DNA of 64,000 nucleotides, taken from Zopfochytrium polystomum (taxonomy: Eukaryota > Chytridiomycota > Chytridiomycetes > Chytridiales > Chytridiaceae). Of this stretch, positions 23,935 through 34,766 are shown piece after piece. The translations under genes and the position numbers were made by a program. How positions within the stretch are numbered: position 1 is the first letter of the stretch; the number at the start of each line of letters is the position of its first letter. Under the pieces are notes generated by a model that did no database searches, was not told the DNA's origin, and saw nothing but the letters and a program-made list of their open reading frames with translations. The DNA is taken from positions 62,001 to 126,000 of the forward strand of contig JAIVFJ010000029.1 of the NCBI GenBank assembly GCA_025765615.1, read 5' to 3'.

Positions 23935-24846
23935 ATGGCAGCCGCCGTGAGCATCACCACCAACTGGTGCGACGGCAACTCTTATAACGTCGTCGTCAAC
24001 GCCCTCGGCAACAACTGCGCGTCCGTCGCCGACGTTTTCTCCTCCTTCTCTTCCGTCGCGTTCGGCGGCCAGTCCTGCTGGGGCCCGTCGGGCAACCAGT
24101 TCTGGTGCACCGCCGCGAACGGCTGTCCCGCCGCCTCCGACATCGCCGCTATCCCGATCTGCATCAAAGTCCTCTCCCACACCGACGTCGTGCCGTACCC
24201 GGAGCAGCCCGCGACAAACAACATCCAAGCCGCCGCTCTGCGCTTCAAGCCGTACCTCCACGTCGATCAGGCGACCGACCCCGGCTGCGCAGAGTTCCCC
24301 TCCGTCGACGCGGCAGGCGCCGTCGGCGGCGGCCTCAAGCTGGGCGGCGCGTCCAACGGCGACTGCGCTTCCGCCCCGCACGGCGGGCAAGTCTACGTCC
24401 GATCCGCGCAGTACAAGGACCGCTGGGCCATCCTGTACGCGTGGTACTGGCCAAAGGACCAGGAGGAGTTCGGCGCCGGGCACAGGCACGACTGGGAGTC
24501 CACTGTGGTCTTTATCAACGATGTCAACGCCGCACCGGAGAACCAGACGATCATCGAAGTCGCCGCGTCCGCCCACGGCGCCTTCCGCCAGTACAACCCA
24601 CCCAACCCGGACACCATGGAAGGCACGCACGTCCACATCAAGTACTTCACGGCCGGCATTTTGGACCACTCCACCGACACCTGGGACAATCCGACCCTCG
24701 GCGAGAGCCCGGTCCTGCCCATCATCCACTGGGACCAGCTGTCCCCTGCCGCCCGCTTCACCCTGCAGAACTACGACTTTGGAAGTGCAAACTTCCCGCT
24801 CAGGGACCCCAACTTCATTGACAACTTGGCTAGTGCGTATATTTGA
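23935..24846 (+). CDS. NLP (NPP1 / necrosis-inducing-like) protein, copy 2
   Basis: This has 303 residues, the same length as copy 1, and is very similar throughout, including the six-cysteine N-terminal region and the heptapeptide GHRHDWE at residues 182-188 (24478-24498). Differences are mostly conservative and many codons differ silently, so the duplication is not brand-new but both copies look under constraint. Upstream sequences are unlike each other, so the two copies may be expressed differently. The catalytic-site neighbourhood is intact in both. Again no classical signal peptide is evident. Confidence 0.9.
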   Translation: MAAAVSITTNWCDGNSYNVVVNALGNNCASVADVFSSFSSVAFGGQSCWGPSGNQFWCTAANGCPAASDIAAIPICIKVLSHTDVVPYPEQPATNNIQAAALRFKPYLHVDQATDPGCAEFPSVDAAGAVGGGLKLGGASNGDCASAPHGGQVYVRSAQYKDRWAILYAWYWPKDQEEFGAGHRHDWESTVVFINDVNAAPENQTIIEVAASAHGAFRQYNPPNPDTMEGTHVHIKYFTAGILDHSTDTWDNPTLGESPVLPIIHWDQLSPAARFTLQNYDFGSANFPLRDPNFIDNLASAYI

Positions 24847-25139
24847 GATAGATCCAGTAGAGAGCCATGGAGAATAACAAATTGAGACATTCTACCCGTC
24901 CTTTCCGGACCACAAGTATCCTGTTGATTGTTGTAACGGTGGTGGTCATTTTTGAACGATAAGGCATGCGTGCAATAGATTATCTGATGACATCATTGAC
25001 TGGGTCGCCGTAGGGGAAGGTTTCTCGTTCGGTGTTCCGTGCCAAGCCCAAAAGAAACGTACTTCCTCATTTGTTCGGTCACCTGCGCAGGAGGACGAAA
25101 GCGGAAGGTGACAAGTTGACCTTAAAACACTGAAAGGGA

Positions 25140-26660
25140 AATTATGGAAGTGTCGATGTCGTCACTCGCGCTCAAGTGCACCCTCGCCACGCCATCGCCA
25201 CCATGGCGGCAACGCAGCTCCTTCCCCGCGATCTGCAGATCAGGCTGATGGGAACCCGTCGGCCAATGGTCTGGTCGCGCACCGTCAGCAGATCCGGTGG
25301 GTTAGCAAGCCCACAGCCGTTTTGCTCCTCCTGATCCCACCAACCCCCAATGATACCGTCCAATTTTAGCCGCTGTGCTGTTGCTCAACGAGGCTGGCGT
25401 TGTTATCGCTAGGTTTCTCGCTGGATCCGGTGAGCTGAGACTGGATCTGTTTCCGCGATCTGGTCGTTCGTGACCATCGTCGGTAGATAACGATGGAAAA
25501 GTCGTCACGGTTCTGACCAACGTCTGCCGGCTTGCGTGCATTCTATCGTGGCTGCGGAGCCTTTGGAATAGTTGGGGCCGAGCAGAGAGAGCCGTGAAGG
25601 GGTTTCTCAGAGAGGTCAACCGCGGTTCGGGGGGACACGAAAATACTGTCGCTCCAATGCCTTTGTCGTCGTATGAACTCCATTTTTCCGCCAAATCCTT
25701 TAACAATAATTCCTCCAAGATTGAGCTTCTTGCTAGAGACTGTCATTCCCGAAGCGACTCCGTCGAATGTAGATGTGCTGAGGAATAGTAAGAAAATGTA
25801 TTCTGTTGTACTCGTCGCTGAATCAATTGGTACAGTCACTTACGCTACTTCGGAGGAGCTGAAGGAAGCTGGGGGCGAGCGTGTCAAGCATTTGCTACAG
25901 CTTGATGTCATCCGTCGAAAAACGGGATACGCTGACCGTCCCATTCTGGTCTGTCGGAAGTTTTGATTGGAAATGAATCCTTACGGCTTCCTGCCCTCCC
26001 CACCAAAGGTTCACATTCACGGCCGAGCGTGGCACGGCGGCGACAAAATTCCCCCCTTCTTCACCGTGGCCTCGAAACACAATTGGATCGTCAACATCAA
26101 CTACCTCCTCGTCCCGGCCGTAACACTCCTTGAAATCCTCTGCGACTGCAAGCGCGCGATCCGCTGGGTCCGCCAAAACCAGTCCGTCCACGGCGGCGAC
26201 GCCGGGTTCGTTGCGGTGTCGGGGGGATCCGCGGGTGGGCACATCGCCGCGCTGGTAGCGCTGACGCAGAACGACCCCGCTTTCCAGCGGGGCTGGGAAA
26301 ACGTCGACACGTCAGTACAGGCGTGCGTTCCGATCTACGGCGCGCTGGAGCCCCTCGGCCCGCTGTCCCTGCACCCGCTAAGCGGCATGCACGCGTACGT
26401 CCGCCGGGTTGTCGTGAAGCTGTCGGACGAGGACTCGCTCCGGCTGACGGGCAGGCCGGTGGAGGAGCGGGCGGACCCCGTCGCCGCCCTGAGGGCGGTT
26501 CCCGCGGAGAAGCGCTAGGGGCTGCCGCCGTTTTTTGTCGTGCATGGGTCGGCGGATTCGCTTGTGATTGTGGAGCACTCGCGGAGGTTTTTCGAGGAGA
26601 CCGCAGGATTTGATGGGATAGCTAGCTGCATGGTGAATTTGACGGGAATGGGTCGTCGAT
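25140..26660 (+). pseudogene. carboxylesterase (alpha/beta-hydrolase, HSL-like), dead copy
   Basis: Peptide blocks line up exon by exon with the intact gene at 27070-28728: MAATQLLP (25203), LLNEAGVVIARFLAGSG (about 25382), CRLACILSWLRS (about 25524), LSFLLETVIP (about 25722), KHLLQLDVIRRKTGY (about 25888), then the core from 26010. The nucleophile elbow GGSAGG is present, but the oxyanion motif is HGRAW instead of HGGGW. A TAG at 26516-26518 interrupts the frame ahead of LPPFFVVHGSAD, and the catalytic His region of the intact copy is missing. Intron positions match the sister gene. Confidence 0.8.
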
Positions 26661-27069
26661 AAAACGGCTCTGGTTCTGGCGATAGAGTCGCTTGTGACGG
26701 ATTGAGCGTTCTGATGGACTCCTTGCGATTCGCGGTGCTCTGGATGGACGGGAACATTGATCTGGTGACGGCTATGAAGGGGCTGATGATGATCGAGCCA
26801 ATCTGTGACGGAAGGGATTGCTCAGACCGCATTTTCAGGGTCGATCTGTCGATGATGAGAAGGTACTAAGGATACGCAAGAGTACTGTTGAGCTGGTGGA
26901 CAGGAACCGTGTAGCTGGTTCTGCTCGAGGTTCGAGTGGGTCGTGGTTCGCGGTTGACACGTGGAAGGTCCGAGCTCCAAATCAAAATTCTGGGAAGCAA
27001 ATTTGCCAACACCTGACCAATTTATGTGCTTCGCGCTTGTGTCCACGCGTGGTGGCATCCCTCCAGGTG
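26661..27069. other. spacer between tail-to-tail esterase copies
   Basis: No gene recognised; it holds the two 3' flanks of the inverted duplication. Confidence 0.5.
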
Positions 27070-28728
27070 TCATTCCAAAGCTTTAAGACGTGATTCACGT
27101 TCGGAATATGCAGCGTCAAGCACACAGCCCATCGCCCACGAGAGGTGCAAGACTGCAGGATGATGGAACCAATCGAACGCATGGTTCATCCCGGGGACCT
27201 CGGCATACGCAACCACCATCTTACCGCCCCTTCCCGCCTCCTCAACAAACGACCGCGCCTGCTCGACAGGCACAAGCGTATCCGCAGCACCATGCACGAC
27301 AAAAAAAGGCGGGAGCGAGCCCCGCGCCTCCAACGGCACGGCCCTGAGCACCGTCAGCGGATCCGCCCACCCCGCTACGCTCCGCCTCGTCTTCCGCACG
27401 GACTCCTTGTCGGACATCTGCACCAGCCGCTTGCGCAGCTGGCCGGATCCGAGGGCGTCGAACGGCGCATAGAGCGGGATGCACAGCTGCACGGAGGTGT
27501 CGACGTCTTCCCAGCCGCGCTGGAAGACGGGGTCGTTCTGCGTAAGCGCGAGGAGGGTGGCGAGGTGGGCGCCCGAAGACGAGCCTGACACTGCGACGAA
27601 GGACGGGTCACCCCCGTGGATTTGGGCGTTGCGGCGGACCCATCGCAGCGCCTTTTTGCAGTCGCAGAGGATTTCGAAGAGGCCGACGGTGGGTGAGAAA
27701 CGGTGGTTGATGTTGACTATGATCCAGTTTTCTCTCGAGGCGAGGTGCCAGAATGCGGTGATGAAGCCGGACTTGTCGCCCAGTCGCCAGCCGCCACCGT
27801 GAATGCGTATCTGGTTATTCAAAAGGGATGACGGTCGGTTTTGATAGTCTTGATGAAAAAATGATCCAAACGCACCATCACAGGTCGTCCTCTGTATCCC
27901 GTTGATTTCCTAATGATATCCAGCTGGAGCAGGTGCATCGACGTTTCACCGCCAGCTTTCCGTAGCTCATCGTGGGACACATACAAAACTGCCATCGGAG
28001 CCGTCTCAAGGTCAAATCAATTCCGTTTTAGTGCGAGACCCACCGTTTTTGATGTGATCGATGTTCCAAGGAACGCTTACTGGGAAGACCGTCTCCGTGA
28101 AGAAGGAGACTCTGGTAAATGAGGTTACTTAGCAAATCAGACAGTAGGTGAAATCGGAAAATTCCTCACGAAAGTGCTCTTGGTGCAACGATCTCTTCTT
28201 CTTGGACCGACTCAGTCCGCTTGATTTTCTTCGCGAACGATTGCGCAGCTTGCTCGATCGGTGCTTGACTCAAGCGATGGCTTCTCAGCCATGTCAGAAT
28301 GCACGCCAGACGACAAGCGTTGGAGATGAGCAACAGTACGACGCTGAAGCGATCTGCGGCAGAGAGATGGAATGGGTGAGTATGACGCAAGTGCTTCCGT
28401 CCATGTCTCACTCGATCGAGCGAGTAGGCGAACTGCCGCCAGGCCAACTTCGTTGAAAAGGAGGATTGAGCCTGATCGTTGTCGAAATAAACCATGAAAG
28501 GAGGTGTTTAGGTCGACGATCAATTCTCTTTTTGCTCCACCAACCTGGCAGTTCGGCGAAGGAGCTTACTAGCAGGGACCGCCAGGGGCTGCCAAGCACG
28601 CGGACCAGCAGCCGAGTTGGTACGAGCTGTGCAGCCGCCATCGTGCCGATAGCCGCGACCTGGAGTGCCGCGAGGCCGGCTTTGGCAGCTGCTGCGGCCA
28701 CATCCAAGTAAAGTGCTGATGGGCCCAT
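27070..28728 (-). CDS. carboxylesterase / alpha-beta hydrolase (HSL family), intact copy
   Basis: The gene model has six exons: complement of 28545-28728, 28412-28471, 28170-28353, 28081-28111, 27876-28004 and 27070-27810. Every junction is GT..AG and phases agree, giving 442 residues. The model is supported by matching exon blocks in the decayed sister copy. Exon 1 is hydrophobic (membrane or signal-like). The catalytic core shows IHGGGW (oxyanion hole), VSGSSSGAHLA (nucleophile Ser), HGAADTLVP (acid) and GMNHAF (His), a complete triad of the hormone-sensitive-lipase family. Substrate unknown; sterol or xenobiotic ester hydrolysis is typical of the family. Confidence 0.85.
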
Positions 28729-29521
28729 GGTGCTGACAAACCCTGAAGCTCGGAGGTCCGAAGCGGCGGAAGAAGTTCTTGCCAAAAACCAGAATCTACA
28801 CTCTGCGACACCGACCCTTCGCAACATTCAGATGATCAAGCGCAATGAAACAATCGCTAATATAGCAATAGCGTAACAAAGAATCGCGTTGGCAGCATGC
28901 AGGGAGTCTTCGCAAGGACGGCATAGCTTTGAATGCTGCAAAATATCTGCTTCAACACGGCATCGCGGCTTGGATGATGCAGATGCGGTGGCCAGTGATG
29001 CTCAGAGCTGAGATTCCGAAATAGTCGCATCACAAACTTAGCCCCTCAGATCCAACGGCTCGTTATGTGCTGGCGAGAAAGTTTGCAGCGGATTGAAATG
29101 AAGTTGGGCCTAAGTCTAATTTAGTAAACGTTTCTTCTTGTCCCTCGTTGTTTAGACGATCGTCCATAATCTTCGCTAAGCCAAGCCCGTGGGGAAAGGC
29201 CTGTGCTGTTCAATATACAGATTGGCCGTCGTTGGTACCATGCAGTTGTCTGATGCGATAAACGATCATCTGGGAAAGACGCGATCAATGCACAAACGGG
29301 GATGCTACGGATTTCTGACATCCCGTCGAACTCAAATCCGCCATTCCACTGTGGAATGCCGGAACTGTAGGCACGCAGCCTCAAGCTCGAAGTAGGACGT
29401 CGTGGGATGATGCTGGCGCACCTCCCAAAAGAATTAGCCGAAAGTTTACGACCAGTCGCCCAATCTCCCAATTTCATTGGACCGTGCTTTATTACATTCT
29501 CCTTTTCAATCAGACCCTGCT
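28729..29521. other. intergenic, no gene recognised
   Basis: This is 5' flank of the esterase and 3' flank of the peroxidase gene. Open frames on both strands lack domain features. Confidence 0.5.
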
Positions 29522-30717
29522 TCACAGCTTGGAGCCAGCCGAACGCTTGACACCGAGATCAAGAAGCTTCGAGAATGCAGAGGCAAAGTCTTCAAGGAGG
29601 TTAAATAATGAGCAAGTGCAAGGAGAGCAACGCAGCACAAATCACCAACACGAACCTTTGTAAAAGGCATCTTTATCCTTGGCGTACAGCTCGACAATCG
29701 GCTTGAACTTGGGGTCCCAGATGAGCGCCATGTCGGTGGGAAGCATCATCAGTTCATCGTCAGGGTCCGCGTATTGTTCCGGTCCGTCCCACTTCTTCTT
29801 TTTCCACTCCACCGTCGTCAAGAGCTTGAAGTACTGGTTGGAGAAACGGTCGGGGGTGTTGGTCCACGCTGAAAAAAGTGAGCGTTAAAGGGACGGCCAA
29901 ACTTTACAGTAAATCAAACTGAAGCTCACGTCCGCTGTAGCCGCTGCGATCGGTGTGGCATCGACCCAAAGTGTGAGCACCGGAAAGCGCGACGATGTCT
30001 TTGTCGTTGAAGCCCATGCGGTAGAAGACGTCCCGAATGTGCTGCGCGCCTTGCGAAGCGTCCGGAAGCCTGCCGTTAGGAGGAATCTCCTTGGTGGTGA
30101 CAGTTTTGGGGTCCTTGTCGGTGCGGCCTCGAGAGAAGATCAGCATTTGGAGGTCAACTCTGTCGGACAAAGTCAACAAACCAGGGGTCCACGGAACGAG
30201 GGGTCCTCCCATGGCAGCGATGGCAACGACTCCGGCAAGGGTCCACAGATCAGCGTAGGAGATCCAAGGGTGCTTCTGTTTGATGGGTTCCAAGAAGGCG
30301 CTGGGGTGGGACGGATCATTGGACAATTTTCAGTATCCGACTTCGATCTGATTCTGAAGAGAGGTTGTTGGCATCCTTACCGAGCCTTCTCCAGACCAGC
30401 GTTCGCGCCGTCAGTGGATTCTGGCTTGAAGCGCATCGTGGCGCCGTTGGAGCCGCCGGAGCCATCGTGCTTGGAGTAGGTGCCCGAGGCATGCCAAGCC
30501 AGGCGGACTGTTGGGGGATCGGGGAAAAGCGGATCAGCGAGTTGAGGATTCCAACCCATATCGCGACCAAACAATCGATGGACGAATGCATAGGCGGGTA
30601 GTAGGGAGACTCACCCAGGACGGGGCCGAGGGAGCCGTCGTCCCACTCGGGCTTCTTGAGGATGGCCTGGATGTCGCGCGCGACGGCCTGGTACTTTGCG
30701 GGAAGGTTCGACGCCAT
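29522..30717 (-). CDS. CCP1: cytochrome c peroxidase-type class I haem peroxidase
   Basis: Exons (complement): 30615-30717, 30381-30507, 30182-30300, 29930-30127, 29656-29868, 29522-29589. All introns are GT..AG (54-107 bp), phases agree, total 275 residues. Distal haem-pocket residues are seen in [11 protein letters not shown] (Arg36, Trp39, His40). The proximal His is in [11 protein letters not shown], and GPWTN follows with the Trp used as radical site in CCP. The enzyme reduces H2O2 with ferrocytochrome c or ascorbate. The N-terminus ([16 protein letters not shown]) lacks a mitochondrial presequence, unlike yeast CCP1, so a cytosolic form or a hybrid CCP/APX is likely. It shares a 515-bp divergent promoter with a J-protein gene. 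Confidence 0.93.
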
Positions 30718-31232
30718 GGTGTTGGAAGGAGATTTTTCCTCTGGTTTTGTTTTTCTCAAATTTTCTGTGCCGGCCCAACTCGAGTGATGACGTCACCGAG
30801 GACAGCTGAGAAAGCCCAACGTCGCGTTGCGCTGCACCTTTCAGAAAACAGTGGAAACCCGAGGGGGGGCTGGGGGGGACGGGGAGGAAAGGGGGTGAGC
30901 AGAGCAGCACTTCGAAAATGATGTACTTGGGAGTGAAGAAGAAAGAGAGAAAGGGGGATTGTTAAATGGGGAGAAGCGGGATGGCTTGGGGCGGCTGGCG
31001 AAGGTGGTAGCTGGGAGCGCGGTCTGGGCAACAGAGTTTTGGAGAGATATTACACACCGCAGATGCGTGCAAGGACTTGAGAAGGGTCCTGTTGTCTAAG
31101 TTTTGCTGGGTTCATCTCGGGTGGTCGTTTTGGGGAAAGGAGACAAGTGGGTTAACGCGTTGCCCGCTTGTCAACCCTCTGCGAACAATTAATTTGCGTT
31201 TGATCGCCGCAAGCCACGGGATCGATCGAATC
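30718..31232. promoter_or_regulatory. divergent promoter region, peroxidase / J-protein
   Basis: 515 bp separate the two start codons. It contains G-rich and purine-rich stretches (about 30860-30960). No TATA box is obvious. Confidence 0.5.
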
Positions 31233-32851
31233 ATGAGCAGCAGCAGTAGCAGCACCAGCAACGCGAATCGCGACGAGGCACTGCGATGCTTGGACGTGTC
31301 GAAGAAAAAGTTTGAGGCGGGCGATGTTGATGGGGCCATCAAGTTTGCAAAGAAGAGCCTGACCCTGGCGGAATCACCCGATGGCTACACCTGGGTGCGT
31401 TACCTTGTGTTTGATCTACAAAGGGTTTCTCGAGTGTCGACCTCTAGTCTCGTTGAAGGCCTCAGATCGCGGATCTTTGGGATGGGCAAGGCTAATCGCT
31501 CCTTTGATCGTTTCCAAATTGGCAGCTCGAAACTCTTGAAAAGGCGCAAGACTCGGGGGCAGGGTCGGCAACGCCACGAAATGGATCATCCTCTTCCTCC
31601 TCTTCTTCATCATCGTCATCATCATCTTCATCTGCTCCAAGACCTGCCGCGTCCTCTACCTCTTCGACGTCTTCCTCGTCAACTTCGAACGCAGCAGAAG
31701 CAGCGCCTTCCAGACCGTACACCCCAGATCAAGTCGAAGGGATCAAACGGATTCAGAGGGTCAAAGCGAAAGGCGATCTATACGGCATTTTGGGCCTCGA
31801 AAAGGGGTGCTCTGACTCTGATATCAAAAAAGCGTACCGCAAGGTGAAGGACGTGGTGCTGCTTTGATCGTGCTTCCATTGTCTCACTCAGCTTCCTTGG
31901 CACCCCAGCTGGCGCTCCAGTTCCACCCAGATAAGTGTGGCGCACCAGGAACTGACGAGGCTTTTAAGGCGATCGGCCATGCCTTCGCTGTGCTTGGTGA
32001 TGAGCGGAAGAAGGAGCAGTACGACCGATTCGGTATCGACCCTGAGTCATCGGCGGGACGATCCGCGGCCAGCACCAGCGGGGGCGGGCCGAGTGCCGCG
32101 TTCCAACGTGGTGGCTTTGGCGAGGAGATCAGCCCGGAAGATCTCTTCAACATGTTCTTCGCCGATCTTGGGGGCGGTGGAGGTGTGTCAGCCGGGCCGC
32201 TTTCGATAAATATGACTGCTGATTCTTTTCCCGACGTCGCCAGGAATTCACTTTAGCGCCGGCCCCCACTTCCGTCGCCAGTTCCGTTTCCAGCAAAACC
32301 CCGCCTTCCAAAGGCGTCAACACCAGCACGCCCAAAACCAACAAGCCGTCCCCGTCACCACCCAGCTCCTGCAATTCCTCCCCTTCCTCCTCATTTTCGC
32401 CTTCTCCATATTCTCCAGCTTCATTGGCGACTCAACCAATAACGCAGCGACCTTTTCTTTCGAACGCACTCCCACGTACAGCCTCCCTCGCAGCACCCCA
32501 AACCACAATGTTGCGTACTTTGTCTCTCCCACTGAGTGGACGTCGAAAAAGTACGACACCTCTCCACGCCGAGTGGAGGCCCTCGACGACCAGGTCGAAT
32601 ACCACATGCTCAACAACCTACGCCACATGTGTTTGCGGGAGAGGGAGTACAGGAGCCAGCATATTGCGGGGGCGTACACATTGTTTGGCGTGCATCAAGA
32701 GAGGTTAAAGAAGGCTCAGGCGATGCCGATGCCGTTTTGCGACAAGCTGGTGGAGTGGGAGCGGGTGTCGGATGAAATTCAGAGGGGTTTGAGGGGGCGA
32801 AAGGAGAAAGTAGGCGCTACTGATGCGACTGGGGCAAGGACCGAACTCTGA
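31233..32851 (+). CDS. ER-membrane J-domain protein (DNAJB12/DNAJB14-like, DUF1977)
   Basis: Exons 31233-31394, 31526-31843, 31909-32182, 32244-32851 give 453 residues with consistent phases. The start reads NANRDEALRCLDVSKKKFEA, the TPR-like N-terminal helix of the DNAJB12/14 group. After a Ser-rich linker comes the J domain (YGILGLEKGCSDSDIKKAYRK, then FHPDKC with the HPD motif that triggers Hsp70 ATPase), a Gly-rich/EISPEDLFNMFF segment, a transmembrane helix (about FLPFLLIFAFSIFSSF) and a DUF1977 C-terminal region. These proteins present misfolded ER membrane clients to cytosolic Hsp70. The J domain is split by an intron immediately before the HPD-containing helix. Confidence 0.92.
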
Positions 32852-33165
32852 CTTTCAAACGCGTTTCGAGTTGGTCGTTTGGGGGCCTTCGCTCGTTACT
32901 TTGGGGGAAGTTTCATTTGCCTCACTCCTTTTGACACCTCCTTTATTTCGTTTCTGATGATGCGGCCGCTCCATTTTCAGCGGGCGCACTCCTTGCCGCC
33001 TTCTGTTCAAATTTAGCCCATAGATTCAAAGGTAGAAGGAAAATTGCCAGTCCTTGCTGCCCATCAGATTGAGGGACCGGGTTTATTCTTTTCTAGATTA
33101 GTCTATTCGCTTGAACCTCATTGTCTTTCGTCATGTGAATTTGATACTGTCCCACTACTTCCAAC

Positions 33166-34188
33166 CTATGCCGTGGAGTCTGCGTTCAAAGAAATCCCCG
33201 GAGCGGAAACCGCAACGTTGGTGCTGGAGGGACCGTTGCGTGAATCCGATTTGCTTGGCGAGCTGGAATTGACGGACACCACAACTTTTGCAACGGCAGC
33301 CGGAGCGAACAGGTTGGCCGTCATCAGGATCACCTTCAAGTTGTCGATGACGTGCTGGAACCCCGTGTTCCCGGTCGGCAGCGTGCCCAAGAGGGCAGTG
33401 GGGTCGGTGGTATTGGCAAGCTTGTACGCTTCGATTGCCGCGATGATCAAGAATCTGAAGCAGTCTGAACCCAGAATCGCTTGGAAGATGGGCTTTCCCC
33501 TTGAACCGATTGCCGTTTGCGCCTGCAGAATCTCGAGCAGCGCCACGAACGTGCCGCAAAGAATCACGGCGTCGATAGACACGTCGGCAATGTAGAGGAT
33601 CAGTTTGAGGTACCAGGCTTGCGGCGGGGACGAGCCGTATCCGCCTGTAGCAGTGTTCTTGGCGTACGCGATAAAGTAGCCGGTGGTGACCACAGTGACG
33701 ACAAAGTAGAGTATGATCAAGAAGCGAAGTGTCCACATGAGCACAACCGTGCCGACTTTCTTGTTAAGCGAGAAAAGGAGCCCCAGTCGCTGTTCGTATA
33801 GGAAATAGAGTAAGACCATTGGGCAATGTAGCATAAAGTAGACGCTGAAGTAGCGGAATTGCGGGTTCAGCCAAAGTGTAAGAGTGTAGGTGAGGGCGAC
33901 GGCCGACTTCACTTCCAGGAACGCGCTTGCGATGAACGCCACCAGCGTGATGCTGAAGCTGCCCTTGCTGCTCGATGAAGAAGTCTTGCCGTGATTAACC
34001 GCGCCTCCGAAGACGGCTGATACGAGCTTCCACGTCATTGTAATGAGAAGAAGAGACGCCATGGAAAACGCGAGTGACATGAGGCCAACGTCTATCTTGG
34101 CTGCCCCTGCGACAAAGCCAACGGCGACAGTAGCTTGAGTCGGCGACGCCGAAGGCTCTGATGATAGGGTGAAAGTCGTCGACGACAT
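33166..34188 (-). CDS. seven-helix membrane protein, tandem family member A
   Basis: The ATG at 34188 gives 340 residues (an upstream TTG is rejected), one exon. About seven hydrophobic helices follow a Ser/Thr-rich outer N-terminus, and the C-terminal tail is Ser/Asn-rich. It shares with the next gene the blocks GYVAGAAPIDVGLMS/GFVAGAAKIDVGLMS, KSAVALTY, LYFLYE, SPPQAWYL and LGSDC..F..IAAIEAYKLAN. The topology suggests a receptor or sensor-type protein, but no known GPCR signature (DRY, NPxxY) is present. Function unknown. Confidence 0.8.
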   Translation of the reverse strand: MSSTTFTLSSEPSASPTQATVAVGFVAGAAKIDVGLMSLAFSMASLLLITMTWKLVSAVFGGAVNHGKTSSSSSKGSFSITLVAFIASAFLEVKSAVALTYTLTLWLNPQFRYFSVYFMLHCPMVLLYFLYEQRLGLLFSLNKKVGTVVLMWTLRFLIILYFVVTVVTTGYFIAYAKNTATGGYGSSPPQAWYLKLILYIADVSIDAVILCGTFVALLEILQAQTAIGSRGKPIFQAILGSDCFRFLIIAAIEAYKLANTTDPTALLGTLPTGNTGFQHVIDNLKVILMTANLFAPAAVAKVVVSVNSSSPSKSDSRNGPSSTNVAVSAPGISLNADSTA

Positions 34189-34766
34189 TTTGATGGTATC
34201 CGCCCGTGTTTGCAAGTGTTTTTTTGTTTTACTTTTATTTTTGGTCGATTGTGAGGGGGTTTATCAGTAATTTTGTGAAGAATTGACAGGTCTCGACACT
34301 ACTATCTAAAACGACAAAATTGACAGTTGACAGCGGGAGGTTCTCGTTGTGGGAACCGTTGGTGGATTTGAGATTGGTGGATTTGACTAGTTCGGTGTTG
34401 TAATTTACTTTGCCCAGGTTAAGAACTGCCCTATTCCAAAGACTTTATAGTAAATCAGTTGTTCCAGTGTTATTTATTCACGACTTGGTAGGAATCAGCC
34501 ATGCGCAAAAGACTGGTGTTTGATTTAGGCCGATACAGAAGTGCTTCGTACTTAAGTTAAGACTATTGAATCATGACAACCCACTCGACGTGCGTCCTGA
34601 ATGGATGATGTCGGCTCAACTTGCATTAAAGTATATTTAGTGTTCCTTTTGCCGGTAAAAGGAAACATAGTACGAAGAAGTTTCAAGTATTTGCCCTATT
34701 TTCAGTGTATTTTGCGTCAGGCACAGGTTTAATAGGACGTTTCCATCCACTGGGATCAGATCGAGC
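34189..34766. other. spacer between the tandem seven-helix genes
   Basis: 578 bp, AT-richer than the genes. No gene or clear motif. Confidence 0.5.

Noticed and set aside
22238..24729. 305- and 266-residue minus-strand ORFs opposite the NLP genes
   Set aside because: Shadows; similar to each other only because the NLP genes are duplicates.
31650..31740. Acidic minus-strand ORF (Asp/Glu run)
   Set aside because: Antisense of the Ser-rich linker of the J-protein.
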